Source: Holothuria scabra (Eukaryota > Echinodermata > Holothuroidea > Aspidochirotida > Holothuriidae). From it: a DNA stretch of 64,000 nucleotides. The DNA is taken from the NCBI GenBank assembly GCA_037179385.1, contig CM074187.1, forward strand, positions 2,108,001 through 2,172,000, read 5' to 3'. The position numbers and the translations under genes are program-made. This document shows, one piece after another, positions 23,660 through 35,169 of this stretch (positions are counted from its first letter, which is position 1; every line of letters begins with the position of its first letter). The notes below the pieces were generated by a model that was not told the DNA's origin, searched no databases, and was given only the letters and a program-made list of their open reading frames with translations.

Positions 23660-24578
23660 AGCAGCTTATGCTGTTTGATGAAAAAAAAATTACCTTCATC
23701 GTTAATCTTCAATCTTGCTCTTCCATTTGATACCAACCCGATAGAAATCCTTCACGCCAGGTTTTTTTCCGGTGAAATTTCACTAATTAGAGCGCTAATT
23801 ACAATAGAAAAAAACTTCATCTACTTTTTTCGGCTAAACTCTTATGCAAAGACAACGGGCTCTTATCTCAATTTGACCAATCACAATGCAAGAAATGAAT
23901 GACGTAAAATTATGCCTACCCTTTGACACAACGATGTACGTATTGCCAATGTATCACACATGTTGTGTACATGCATTACAGGAGTCCTTTCACAACCGTT
24001 CGGGCCCAACACAGAATGACAGTTAGTTTCACATGTATGTAACCCAAAGATTGTTTTTGAATGCCAAGCCACAGCATCAAATCAAAGAGAAAATGAACAT
24101 TATCTTGAAACTTGGGACGGATTCAAATAGCACAATCAGCGACAAAATTAAAAACTGAACGATGGAGCCAAAACAAGTGAATAGGAATTTGTCACTGAAT
24201 CTGGGTTCACAAATGAAACGAACGAATTGCGCAGCTGGTTCGATGCGATGTGCAAATTGGACACGTAAAGGCCGTTTGAATAATGTATGTATCAATTGAA
24301 CGAAATTTCACTGTCTGTTTTGTTTACGTTTTGCTTGACTCCTCTTCAAAATGACCTTCTGAATATGCATCAAATTCATAGGGCGGAGCTAGAGCAAGAT
24401 AATAAGGCAGAATAGCGTTTGGAAACCGTTGAAATCTTTTCGAATTTTTTCGAATTTTTGCTCATTTTCGGAGAAAAGACTAAAGTACGTTAGTTTTTAA
24501 AGCTTTTTACATTTGTATGGAGTACAGCCCATACATTTGATGAACACTGGAAAAGTAAAAATAACAGCATAAGCTGCT
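23660..24578. mobile_element. TTAA-target nonautonomous DNA transposon
   Basis: Perfect terminal inverted repeats AGCAGCTTATGCTGTT are flanked directly by TTAA on both sides (23656-23659 and 24579-24582). A TTAA duplication is the mark of piggyBac and Kolobok superfamilies; the termini alone do not decide between them. The 919-bp interior has no frame resembling a transposase. The last third contains TCGAATTTTTTCGAATTTTT, a local repeat. CpG is common, as in the adjacent Harbinger element 56 bases away. Confidence 0.78.
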
Positions 24579-27500
24579 TTAATACCCTATGAATAAGTAA
24601 AAAATCAATTTTGGCAGTGAATTGATAATGGATACTTACCAAAAGCCCATGATCTAAAAGATGTCTTTAACACATGAATATTCTGAGTTTTTGGAAATGT
24701 GCCAGTTTGAAGTTTGTAAGACTCCCCAAAATAAGGTAAACATGCTTGTAAGGCTTTACCCCTACTCCCTTTGCCACTCCCCCTCCCCCCCCAAAAAAAA
24801 TGGACATGCCAAATCTAGCAAAAAGGTGATTGCCAGATTGGGCCATATTGTTCACAACCATTCCAGCCCTGCTAATTTTTAACCTTAATTTTACCTGACT
24901 TTGCAGTATTGGTGTGTAAGACATGCAGTCAAAATAGAATTTAAACCAATAAGACACAGAAAGCCACATAGAAAGAGGGGACCATACAGTATTGTTGATG
25001 CCACTGGTGCCTTCAGCAACATTGTTGCATAGAGCTCAGAATACATAGGGACCTATCCTGCTCTATGCACTCATGAAAATTACAGAATTGAAATTGGCTT
25101 TACTGTGATGAGCCCAGTGTTTCAAATTGTGCTTGTGAAAGCTGTCCACATAGGGGCAACATTAATGCATTAATAGCAACAATGCTTTGCAATCATGAAC
25201 CCTCACCAGATTGGGAAGTCCTGGTTTGGACCTAAATTTTATTAGGAAGCAGAGTTTGGCAGTCAAGATCTATGCTGAGGGTATATACAATTGTCATGAC
25301 CCAAAAAACTGTAAATTTACCTAGATGCCATTTTTGCAAAAGGATAAAATGCTAGTAGGAATGCTTACCTAGCCATGTTGGTTTTTACACCTATGAGAAA
25401 ACTTATTGACCTTAATGATTGGAATTTTCTGTGATTATTTGTTAAAATTCCAGACAAAGAGATATGCATCATTAATAGTTGAGGTCATACAACTTGGATT
25501 GACTTTTGTTTGTGAGAAGAAGCCCTTGATGAGCTAATCTTTGCTTGTCAAAGCATTGTAAACTGGAAAAGAGGCTATAAAAGACTTGAGATGCATGTCA
25601 TGGTGCTTTACGGTTGGGAAATAATGGGGCTGTATTGAGGTCAGACCTTCCACTGTAAGTCCATGCTTTTCAAGAGCAACCTATCAGAAAAAGTAGCTAC
25701 AGTATATTGTCAATCATTATGTGGTGAACCGCTAGATCACGAATGAAAGAACAGTACTTTTATGTTCTGCTTTAAGTTCAACCAGTATTAAAGAAGTGAG
25801 TCCTGAGGCTGAGCCCTACCTGGATCCAGTCTCAGGACCCACAGACTCTGCAGAGCTTCAGAACTTTATTAACCAAAATGAGTACGCTGTAGGACTTCAA
25901 CCAAACCAAGTTCATGTCCCCATATTCCTGTGGCCTCTATTTTTTATCCATATACTGTAGAACAGCTGTGTCTGGTGTTGAATTTCTTTGTTTCTCAAGA
26001 CAACAATACAGAGGGGAGGTATTGCAATGGTATAATCATCCTGGAGTGATTGCCTGTGCTCCCATGAGGTGGCTGATATGTAAGGAAAGTCCTTGCAGTT
26101 GGTTGCCGTTTGTAAAATTGTACTATAAAGCTGACGTGCTGAGCAAGTCCAGGGATAGCAGGGCAAACTTCATGTTTTCCCGTAGAGGTTATGAAAATAA
26201 TATACTACCACAGGGACAGATGCAAAGGTTAGGGAATGCATACCTGGATTAGAAAGGGAAATTGAAGTCTTTATTCAACAAAAGATTTTTAATTTCTAGA
26301 ACTGACCTGTATCCACAGCAAGTGGCAAACATATGCTTCCAACTTTCAAAGGACTCATAACTCTAGAAGGTGTTGAATAGTTTGGATGTATTTTCTGGCA
26401 GCAGTGAGACAGACCGTTTCACCTGGCTGCCTTTTCTGATTTCAACTCTAAAATCAAACAATCATTTCAGACATTCATGATGTTTTCCTAGTTAAAGCAG
26501 GTTTTGGCTTTGCCATAAATTGAAGTGTAAATTGAGAACCATACTTCGTGCCCATTAAAGAGCTAATGATTTCACAATGTCAATACATTATCATTAAAGT
26601 CCCTCAATAAAAACTTTTCCTTGAAATTCAGTTTTGTCTTGCCATCTAAATTTTCTTATTTTCTTGAACTCGGAGCAGTTGGATCTAGTTATTTTTTCGC
26701 CCTTCATCTAATTTGTCAGTGCCTTTGTTCATTTTCTTTCACTGCAAGTTGCTCAGAAACTGAGGCTGCAAGGTAGTGAGTCATCATGAGGGTGCTTTTT
26801 TTTGTTATGGTGCAGTTAGAGAGATAACTTTTGTGATACCATAGGACAGTCTATACAGTTAAATACTCTTAACACCAAATTCTATTACAGTTAGACTGCT
26901 TCAGGCATCTGAAGTTAGTTTTTGGTTTTTAAGTATTGGCTGTGCATTCAAACAGTATCACTTATCAAGACATAAAGTATGTAGATAATCCCCATCTTGC
27001 TCTCCTAATTAGGATATGACGCCTAGCTTGAAGCCATGACACCAATTCCATCTTAAATGCAAAGTCGTCTTTACTTAATAATCTTTGCGGTTCTCATTTT
27101 GTTGTGTATGTAAGTCCTGGCTTAAGAACAGGAAATGAAACATTAAATGCAAATTCCATGAGTGTGCTAACATATTCTCAAATCAATTCTTTAATGAGGA
27201 GTAAGAAACGTAAAGAATGGTGAGTCATATTCCAACTTACAAGTTTGTGCAGTACTTAATTTAATAATTTTACCGCAGACTACATAAATTTTTTTTATTT
27301 ACCTTTATTTGTTGTAAATGAATTGTGCATTCATGAAAATACTACTGGGAACCAACATCCAGGCTGAAATGTTTTACAAATAATACTAAAAACGACCCCA
27401 TTCCAGTTTATGAAAAATTCAGTGTGGTCATCGTTTGCATTGTTCCCTTTGGCTGACAGTGGTTCTGGAAGCTAAGAAGCTGAGGAAACCACCCTCTGTT

Positions 27501-28524
27501 CCGTGGGGTAGTTGGGGGTGGAAGTGTGTACAGTGGTATCATGCAAGGATTACATAAAGTTAGAGCAGGTTTAAAAGTTTCCCTCTCCTGTTATTCAAAC
27601 CAACAGTACTCTGTTCTTCCAAAGAAAACAAGGCATTAAGTTTGTTGAAGTCCTATGGTTCAGTGTTGTTAATCTGCTTGGGTGACTCACTAATTGTTAT
27701 GTGACAGTATACTGAGTGTTTAGTCAACATAAGATTTATTTGGAAATTAAAGCAAAAGAAAGCAAACAATTAGGTTTGTTGATGTTTCTTGTAATACTAC
27801 TTAGATGGTTTTCGTCTACACTGTACCCATTGTTGAAATAGTTTTGCTGGTGCAAGGAAGATAAATGTGGAGGAAAGGACTAATTTAGTCATCACAGCTT
27901 ATGCCTTCATCATGATTTGTTTGTATTTGTTGTGAACCAATTTTTGGTTTCCCCAAAGGGAAAATCTATGGACTCATGCAGAAAATACTTTTGCAAAACA
28001 TGTGTAGGATCGTGCATTTTAGTGTTGGCATATACTATGGCTCACTGACTTTCTTAACATTGGTGCACAAGTACTACGCCACTAGCCTTCATAATTGTTC
28101 ACTGTCTGAAACCAAAGACAGGCTTTATCGAAAATTGATTTTGATGACCCAGCCAGACGTGACCATTTATAACGTGGGCAATCGTGTGCTCTGTTTCTAC
28201 AAAAATTGCATTGATTGCAACTAAAGAAAAAAACCAGAACACTCTTTATTCTTTTCGATTCTTTTCTTACATTTTATGATAACAGATTTTTCCTTCATAG
28301 TTTAAACTTTGAGGAACAACAACTTTTGACAAGAGAAATATTTTTACCTCCTTTGAAATGGGTGTTGAATTACATAATAGGTATCTATCAAGTTCCAAAC
28401 GATATTTAGAACGTATGGAAGCCTAAAGAAAGCTTACAGAAGAAAGGCATAGCACTTTGGGGAAGGTATAATTCTCTTAGCAGTTATTTAAATGCCTTCT
28501 TCCGGGTTTGCACCGCAGTTTTGC

Positions 28525-28549
28525 AAAAAAAAAAAAAAAATATATATAT
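28525..28549. repeat. A tract followed by TA repeat
   Basis: Sixteen A and then four to five TA units. Confidence 0.8.
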
Positions 28550-29660
28550 CTTATTTCAAAGATTGGTTATTTATGTTACATGGTTATTTATGTTAAATAC
28601 TGCTGTTTTTCAACAAAATCACTAACTTAAAGTTTTGTAGTGTGGGTACGTTTTCTCTGATTCCTTTTGTTTTTCTTTAAAAGTTAAAGTCCTGTTGTCC
28701 TTGAAATTTGATCCTGTGGAAATGTTAAAATATTTTTGCCTGTAGATCAAGTATTAGACCTACCCTTCACCATACGTAGAGTACAACCACCACTGTTGAT
28801 TAATTCATCTACATCAAAATTACGAATAAATTGAATGTAATATCAAATTAATGAGCCATGATGGCATTACAGATTAACATAATACACTAAATCAAAAAAA
28901 AAAAAAATCATTACTTTATAAATTTATACCTTCCAAACGTAATGCTATTGAGATGAGGTTTTGGCCTCCTGAAAAAGAAACCTTTTCTGCATATCTTGAA
29001 GTTAATGAATTTTGTCTCCAGAATATGCCTTTCATTATCCTTTTGGGAAGCATTTCATAATTCAGTTTTGATTTCTTAAATTGCAGGCAATTTCTTTTTA
29101 CATGTACACAAGTTATGATAATCTGCATCAGATAATCATTCCTACATCTCAAGAGAACAGACCGAATAAGTCCTCCAAAGTTTCTGATTTGTGAATATTA
29201 GCCCCCATACTTGCTTGCAGTTTACCCTCTATTTTGCTGGGACTAAAGCAGTAATAGTGTCAATAGCTTGACTTTTGGAAGCAAATGATGATAGATGTAT
29301 ACTTCGAAATTTTGTGTACTTGTGTTTGTGAGTGTATGTGTATTTTGTGTGTAAAGTGTGATAAGGTATGGCATTACCACAGGTGGTCATGTACTGTATA
29401 TCAATCACAACGTGTAAATTTTATGCTGGTAGATTTTCTCAGGTTACACTGTAAAACAAGAAAACCTTCCTTGTCAATGCTGTGTGTAGACGATATGAAT
29501 GCAGCTCTTGGCCAGAGCTGAGGTTTACGTGAAGACTTAATGTGGTTTTTCATAATTGTTAGTTTTCATGTGACACCATAGCAGCTTTTCATGTGGAGTA
29601 TACTTGCCATGTTTGAGAGCAATGAGAAATTAAACATGAAGGCAGCCCTGGCCTCAGACA

Positions 29661-29685
29661 TAGGGGTTGCTAGATGCAACCCCTA
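29661..29685. repeat. Perfect 10-bp hairpin
   Basis: TAGGGGTTGC and GCAACCCCTA pair perfectly around TAGAT. No gene or terminator context. Confidence 0.75.
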
Positions 29686-30583
29686 GATGCTATTTGTTCA
29701 AAAATGGTTGTAAAGGTAGTATGTAAGTTCATATTGTTCAATTGTTTTGACATTGTTTCCCCTTTAATAAATACAAGGGAGGGAAAAAACAACAGCTCTG
29801 GCAATAAATCAATCTCTGGAGTATTTATCTTAAAGTTGCCAACAATAAACATGATTTGAACTGGAAGGTGAGATTCGCAACCCTGGGAATGTCAACTTTC
29901 TATATTTGCCAGCAAAACAAAAAACAACTGAAGGTGGGCAGATTCAACTTGCCAAATGTGTTGTATGATACAGTGAACTGTGGGAGCCATGTTGGGACAC
30001 CTTTGTATGTGTACCATGGCTGCAAATAAAGATAAAATGTTAATTGTCCTAGTGAGAAGTAAAAAAAACCTGGTCGTCCCTCCAACTTTTAGGTTGTCCC
30101 ACTATAAAATAGTAAGGATAATTGGGTGGTCTTCCAAATTCATAGTCTGGCTGAATCTTATATTAAGTCAGGGAGTTGCGTAAACATGTCATAAATCCTG
30201 GCTACTGTAAGGGGAATTTTGGTTTCTAACAAAAAAGTTTAAGTTCCATAAAGCAGGCTGACATGAAGATTATAGATGAGTACAGGTATATTGGCTTTGC
30301 AGTGGACAATCTGGAGAGAAATTTTAGTTGTGACAGGCTAAAATCACTTGTGTGTTGGGCAAATCAACAGCTGTGTTTATTTTGAGCTTTGTCTGCATGT
30401 GACACGTACCTTTCACATAAACTGCTTACTGGGTGTCTCCACTGATACTTATTTCAGAATTTCATTTAGGCAGGAGCTGTATTAAAGTATCATATGGAAA
30501 TGAAAACTGAATTAATGACAGTGTTTTGAAAGACAAATAGATCATTTGAAGGTTGCATTGGTGGTGGATTCAGAATGCTTAAA

Positions 30584-31041
30584 ATACTGTGGTTACCATA
30601 CATCTTTTAAATGGTTATGACTATTTTATTGAAGTCACTGAATAATGACAAAATGTTCAAGTATGTAATACTCCAATGTACTTGGAGTATTAAGTTGGAT
30701 CTACATCACCCCTCCTTAACTCCTTATGAGGGAGTTTTGGGAAGGTTGATGCTTCTGTACCTGTGTAGATGGTGCAGTAGAAGTTTTCAACAAGTTCTGC
30801 ACCAAATTTATCTTTAGAAGGAGTTCCCTTACTAGCCTGGAGGTCCCATTTCACTGAACACTTTGCTTTCTGATGGATTCTGATGGATTCGTTGGAGTAT
30901 TACATACTTGAACATTTTGTCATTATTCAGTGACTTCAATAAAATAGTCATAACCATTTAAAAGATGAACATTTTGTCATTATTCAGTGACTTCAATAAA
31001 ATAGTCATAACCATTTAAAAGATGTATGGTAACCACAGTAT
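30584..31041. repeat. Perfect 93-bp inverted repeat with duplicated right arm
   Basis: The left arm (30584-30676, starting ATACTGTGGTTACCATAC) is the exact reverse complement of the right arm (30892-31041), except that in the right arm 57 bases are present twice in tandem. The spacer of 215 bases contains a perfect small hairpin, AATACTCCAA/TTGGAGTATT at 30667-30691, overlapping the end of the left arm, and a 10-bp tandem TGATGGATTC. Zero mismatches between arms means a very recent origin, gene conversion, or an assembly artefact. Confidence 0.92.
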
Positions 31042-34000
31042 GACCTGACTGACATTATATTCCTTATCAATCAGAATTGAATAATTATGAAAAAGATTCT
31101 CTGCAGGAGGGATTGAATTGTCACGTGTATTCAGAGTTTTTTATACCTTAGGATAGCATGTGACTGTGATAATTAATGACTGTCTTTAAAAACTGACAGT
31201 GGTGTCACTGCCCTGGCAAAGACATTTTTCAGTTAGAAAAATGTCCAGTGAAAACAAGATGAGGTAGGTAAAGGAAGTTATGGATGAGATCCTATTAGCA
31301 TACTACATGTTAATATTATGTCATTAAACCCATGTAAGAATCCATATCAATGAATGATTGATGTGGATTCCAAAAACATTAAAGTCTTTAATTTTAAAGT
31401 GGGGAATTTCAGTGTGTGGGAAGTTTGGAAAGGGATACTGTAGATGACTCACATATAAGGTCAGCAGACTGAACTATTCCATTACATAAACATACAGTGA
31501 GTGATGCTTAACTAGCTTTAGCATGCCCATTTATGGTTCATAAACAGGACTAAAGTTTAGCAAAAAAGTTTAATTTTGAATTTGTAGAGGTGGACTATGC
31601 TGGCTTTGCACCATTTTTTGTTGTTATTTGAAAAAGTGCCCGGTCATGATCTAACTACTACGACAATATATGGTACACTCAGTGGTACAGTACAGAGCAT
31701 TTAAAAGTTATGTAAACTAGGAAAAATTTTCTGCTCGGCTGTTAAGAATGTTTAAGTACAGGCTAACCCCACTGCAGAGAAAAGCTGTAATACTTTAATC
31801 AAAATTTGCAAATAGCATTGGAATAGTTTCTAAAGGCTAGCAAGAGTTTTTGTCTTGAACAACTTCATACTGTACTTCACTGTATGGGTGATCGATTTAT
31901 GGTTATATTATGCATTTCACACAGTTGTAAAAGGGATTGACCCAGGAAGGGCCCATTACAAACTTTCAGCAACCTCACAACTATGCAGTAGTTAGTTTAT
32001 GTTTCCAAATATATAGTATTTGAAGATTGGCACTTTATTACACACAACATGTGTTCCTTGGTGAGATCATACTTGTCCAAGTCCTATTCACCCATAGCAC
32101 ATGCTTCCGAAAAGGAGAGGTGAAGTGTGAAATATATGTTACACAAATACCATGGTGTGAACATGGCATCTTGCCATTCATATTTCAGTGCAGCAACTCA
32201 TGCATGCAATGCCCTTGGGGTATGTGTCAGCTGTGTGAGGAGATCAAATTATTTTGTCCAAAAAGCAAATATTAGACTTATTTTCTACAGTCATGGAATC
32301 ATTGTCTGGTGAAGCTTTCATTGTCAGGGGTACATCTGAGTATATCTTTCATTGGTTGATTTTGTCTGAGGTCATCATTGTCAAATGATAATCACTCATT
32401 GATCTCCCACAGGAACATGAAAGTGGTTTGCTCTCAGCATGCATGGGAACTCCCCATTGCTCTCTCATGTGTTTCCTGTAATAACTTAGTTTAAGTGTAT
32501 AGGCTAATGAACAACTTTCACTTGTTGGATGGAGTAGCATTTTTGCAACTGGGTTCCCAGTGTACAGTAGTGCACTGCTGTTTAAAGGGGTAGGTTAAGG
32601 ATAAATTTATTTTTTATAAGTGGAATAGGAACCAAATCTACACAGTGTGGTGAAACTTCCATTCAAGATATGAATTTCTCAAGATGTTGGAAAATAAAGT
32701 CACCAAATTTGTGTTCCAAAGTGAGCTTGAGGGTAGCAAATGTTATAAATTGCTTCCTTACATTAACACGGCATGCTATGTTTCCTTATATTTTTCAGAC
32801 AGTTGTGTTGACCTTGAAGTTAATACTGTAAGATAGAATCTCCCTGTGGGAATGCAAAGTTTGTAAAGTTCTCATGCTACTTATGCAATCACATCTCTGA
32901 TACTTTGGGATTGTTCTGGAGAAAAAAGGCTGTGAAATTTAAAAAAAAATTAAAGAAAGCTGTCCATTCATGTAAGAATGTGATGTCATGTACATGCTTG
33001 TTTCAAGTTCAGATCTTGTTGAAAATGTGATAACTGTAGAGGCTTGTATATCTTGTGAAGTCACCACACATCGGATATCGCTGCAAATTTCACCAAAATG
33101 ATTAGAATAAGTACCCCTCTAACATGTCAAAGCTTGATATTAAACCCTTCTTTTAGTACTGTAGTGTGATCTAAGGATGTTCTTGATAATTATAAAATGA
33201 TTTTTTGTGGGGTGGGGGGAGGGGCTGAATATGTTTGGGGAGAGGTTGGCTTTTACTGTTAACTTTGATGTACGTGTCACATTTCTTCTTTCTCCTTTGT
33301 AATTAATACTCATTCCTTATTGGGGATTTTATGAGACTTTCTGTAACATGTTTAGTTGCAAATTACAGACACTCCGACAATTTTTGAGAATTGGTCTTGA
33401 TGCCACTATCCCTGCCTAAAAGAAATTGGTTTTCTCCCAATTATGTGAAATTGGATGCTGTACAAAATCTTCTTTGCAAATTTGTGGGACATTTCAAGTG
33501 TGAATGATTGTTTGTGCTGAACATCTTAAAAAATTTGAGCAAACTGTCAATGTATGTTGCTTAAATTTGAGGCAGTTCATACTCATTTTGATTTGTAAAA
33601 TTTTTTTACTCTCATAGTTGTGCTTGCATCATATTGATTGGCTGCAAATTCAAACAATGCAGAGTGCCAAAGCTTATATTACATATTAGCATGAACTTTA
33701 CTGAGATTGTGTCTTGATGAGGATGAACTTCAGACAGCTGTGGGAGGGGCTTTAGAAGGAAGGTTAGGAGAATTGATACTGTTGAGGGTGAGAGAATTGG
33801 GCCTTGAAAATTTCATGCTTCTATTGCCTTTGGAATTTGGCCTGCTTGAGCTTCAAAGAAAACCGTTTTAATACCCTTTTACATACATTGAATACAAAAA
33901 GGTTAGGGCTTTTATATACCTACTGGACATGGGTTTTGTCCTTTACATAACATGTACAGGCATAGATGCAACAGCCTCACAGTACTGAAGCCCTGCATCA

Positions 34001-34571
34001 GTCAATGCTGCATCACATGAGATTCAAAGTGGCATGATGTTGTTGAGGTTTATTCAGAATATCAAGTTCAAAAGGTTAGTGATTTATACAATCATTCCTT
34101 TGTTCTATATGCGCCATATCACCTTAGAACTTTTGTATAGACAGCTGATACAGGGGATGTGGGCTGAAGTTCAGAATATCAATATTGTACTGTATGCACA
34201 CAGTATGTAGCTTACCACATATAGTGCAAAGGTTGTTTATAGTAGATCTTCAGTAACAACAGTATGCAGTGGTGGAAAGATGTCTTTCTTTGGTTATGAT
34301 TTTACGAGAGGATTTTTGTTTAGACTGATGTCTCTCCAGATAGATGGTTTAATTGGTTGAAGGATGACTCATTCACAGTTATTCTAGGAAAATGGTTATG
34401 TTGATCTTCATGTGGTTCAAGGAGGAACAAACTCCAACTGGAAACTAAATACTGCTATAAATAAGCAAGAAACTATGAACATGTCATTGCAAACTGCAAT
34501 GATCATATCTTTTGTTTTTTGTATTAGAGATGTGACTTCTTTGACATTGTTATGATGGTGAGGAAATTATA
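31042..34571. other. CpG-poor noncoding sequence
   Basis: CpG is 3 in 33001-33300. The small frames (for example plus strand 32027-32275) show no domain. Nothing else is recognised. Confidence 0.5.
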
Positions 34572-34579
34572 AAGTGATG

Positions 34580-34740
34580 CATAGGCATACAGTGATAATT
34601 TTTGCAGGGAGGGCAAGAGCAAATTTTGCCTGAATAATGGCACCTTTTATCATGTTTTGCCAGAATGGACCAACTGTTTTGCTCGAATTGAGAGGGCTAG
34701 TGCCCCCCCCCCCCCCCGCACCCTGTCTGGTATGCCTATG
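34580..34740. mobile_element. Small hAT-like MITE with 8-bp target duplication
   Basis: The 11-bp termini CATAGGCATAC are inverted at both ends of 161 bp. Flanking octamers are AAGTGATG (34572-34579) and TAGTGATG (34741-34748), differing only in the first base. The interior has GCAGGGAGGGCAAGAG and a run of 15 C (34703-34717), like the G-rich and C-rich subterminal regions of the CAGTGGCGTA family. No coding capacity. Confidence 0.78.
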
Positions 34741-35021
34741 TAGTGATGGCAGTTTTATTCATGTGTTTCAATGGAGCGACACTTGGGATTTGATTTCCTC
34801 TACATACTTTAGCCATGAGATAAAACTTGAATTCACCGTTCACCAACTTTGCATGATTTGCCATTGTAATCCATCAAAGCTGCTGCCAGCAAAATTGGTA
34901 GCACAAGACTGGAGTGTCCATAGGTGGATAACTTAGGTTGGTGTTACTTTAGGTAACTAAGTATAGACAAATCCAGACAGATTGTGATGGTCCGATTTTA
35001 GTCAGCAATTACTGGGGTCCC

Positions 35022-35160
35022 GTTTGAGATTGGAGTTTGAGTTTGAGTTAATTTCCACAGTTTAAATACAAAATGATACAAAATTTTAACAAGGCAGTAG
35101 AGGAGGACTGAAAAAGCAAAGCTTATGCGAGCAGTCCCCCTTAACAAAAAATAAAAAAAT
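35022..35160 (-). mobile_element. 3' end of a non-LTR retrotransposon, minus orientation
   Basis: Read on the minus strand it runs GGGGGACTGCTCGCATAAGC, CTTTGC, a pyrimidine-rich segment, TTGTATCATTTTGTATTTAA and ACTGTGGAAATTAACTC, and ends in CAAACT-type tandem units (plus-strand 35031-35050, GAGTTTGAGTTTGAG). Such a layout, untranslated sequence followed by a short tandem tail, is typical of CR1/L2-like elements. Only the last 140 bases remain. Confidence 0.5.
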
Positions 35161-35169
35161 AAAGGACAT

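Larger units (their letters stand above)
24583..30583. other. CpG-poor noncoding sequence
   Basis: No gene is confirmed. A GC-richer island at 25796-25900 lies in a 74-codon frame (25736-25960) and holds a 12-bp hairpin; see findings. Overlapping frames on both strands at 25912-26252 lack any recognised domain. A C-tract and A-tract adjoin at 24780-24798. Composite small stem-loop GCATAGAGC/GCTCTATGC is at 25027-25068. Confidence 0.45.

Noticed and set aside
24667..24969. 100-codon minus-strand frame with a glycine run
   Set aside because: The glycines derive from a C tract at about 24780-24790. No domain elsewhere in the frame.
25912..26252. Overlapping open frames on both strands (84 and 112 codons)
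   Set aside because: They are near-mirror frames in the same DNA, with no recognisable domain in either. They are more likely a chance gap in stops.
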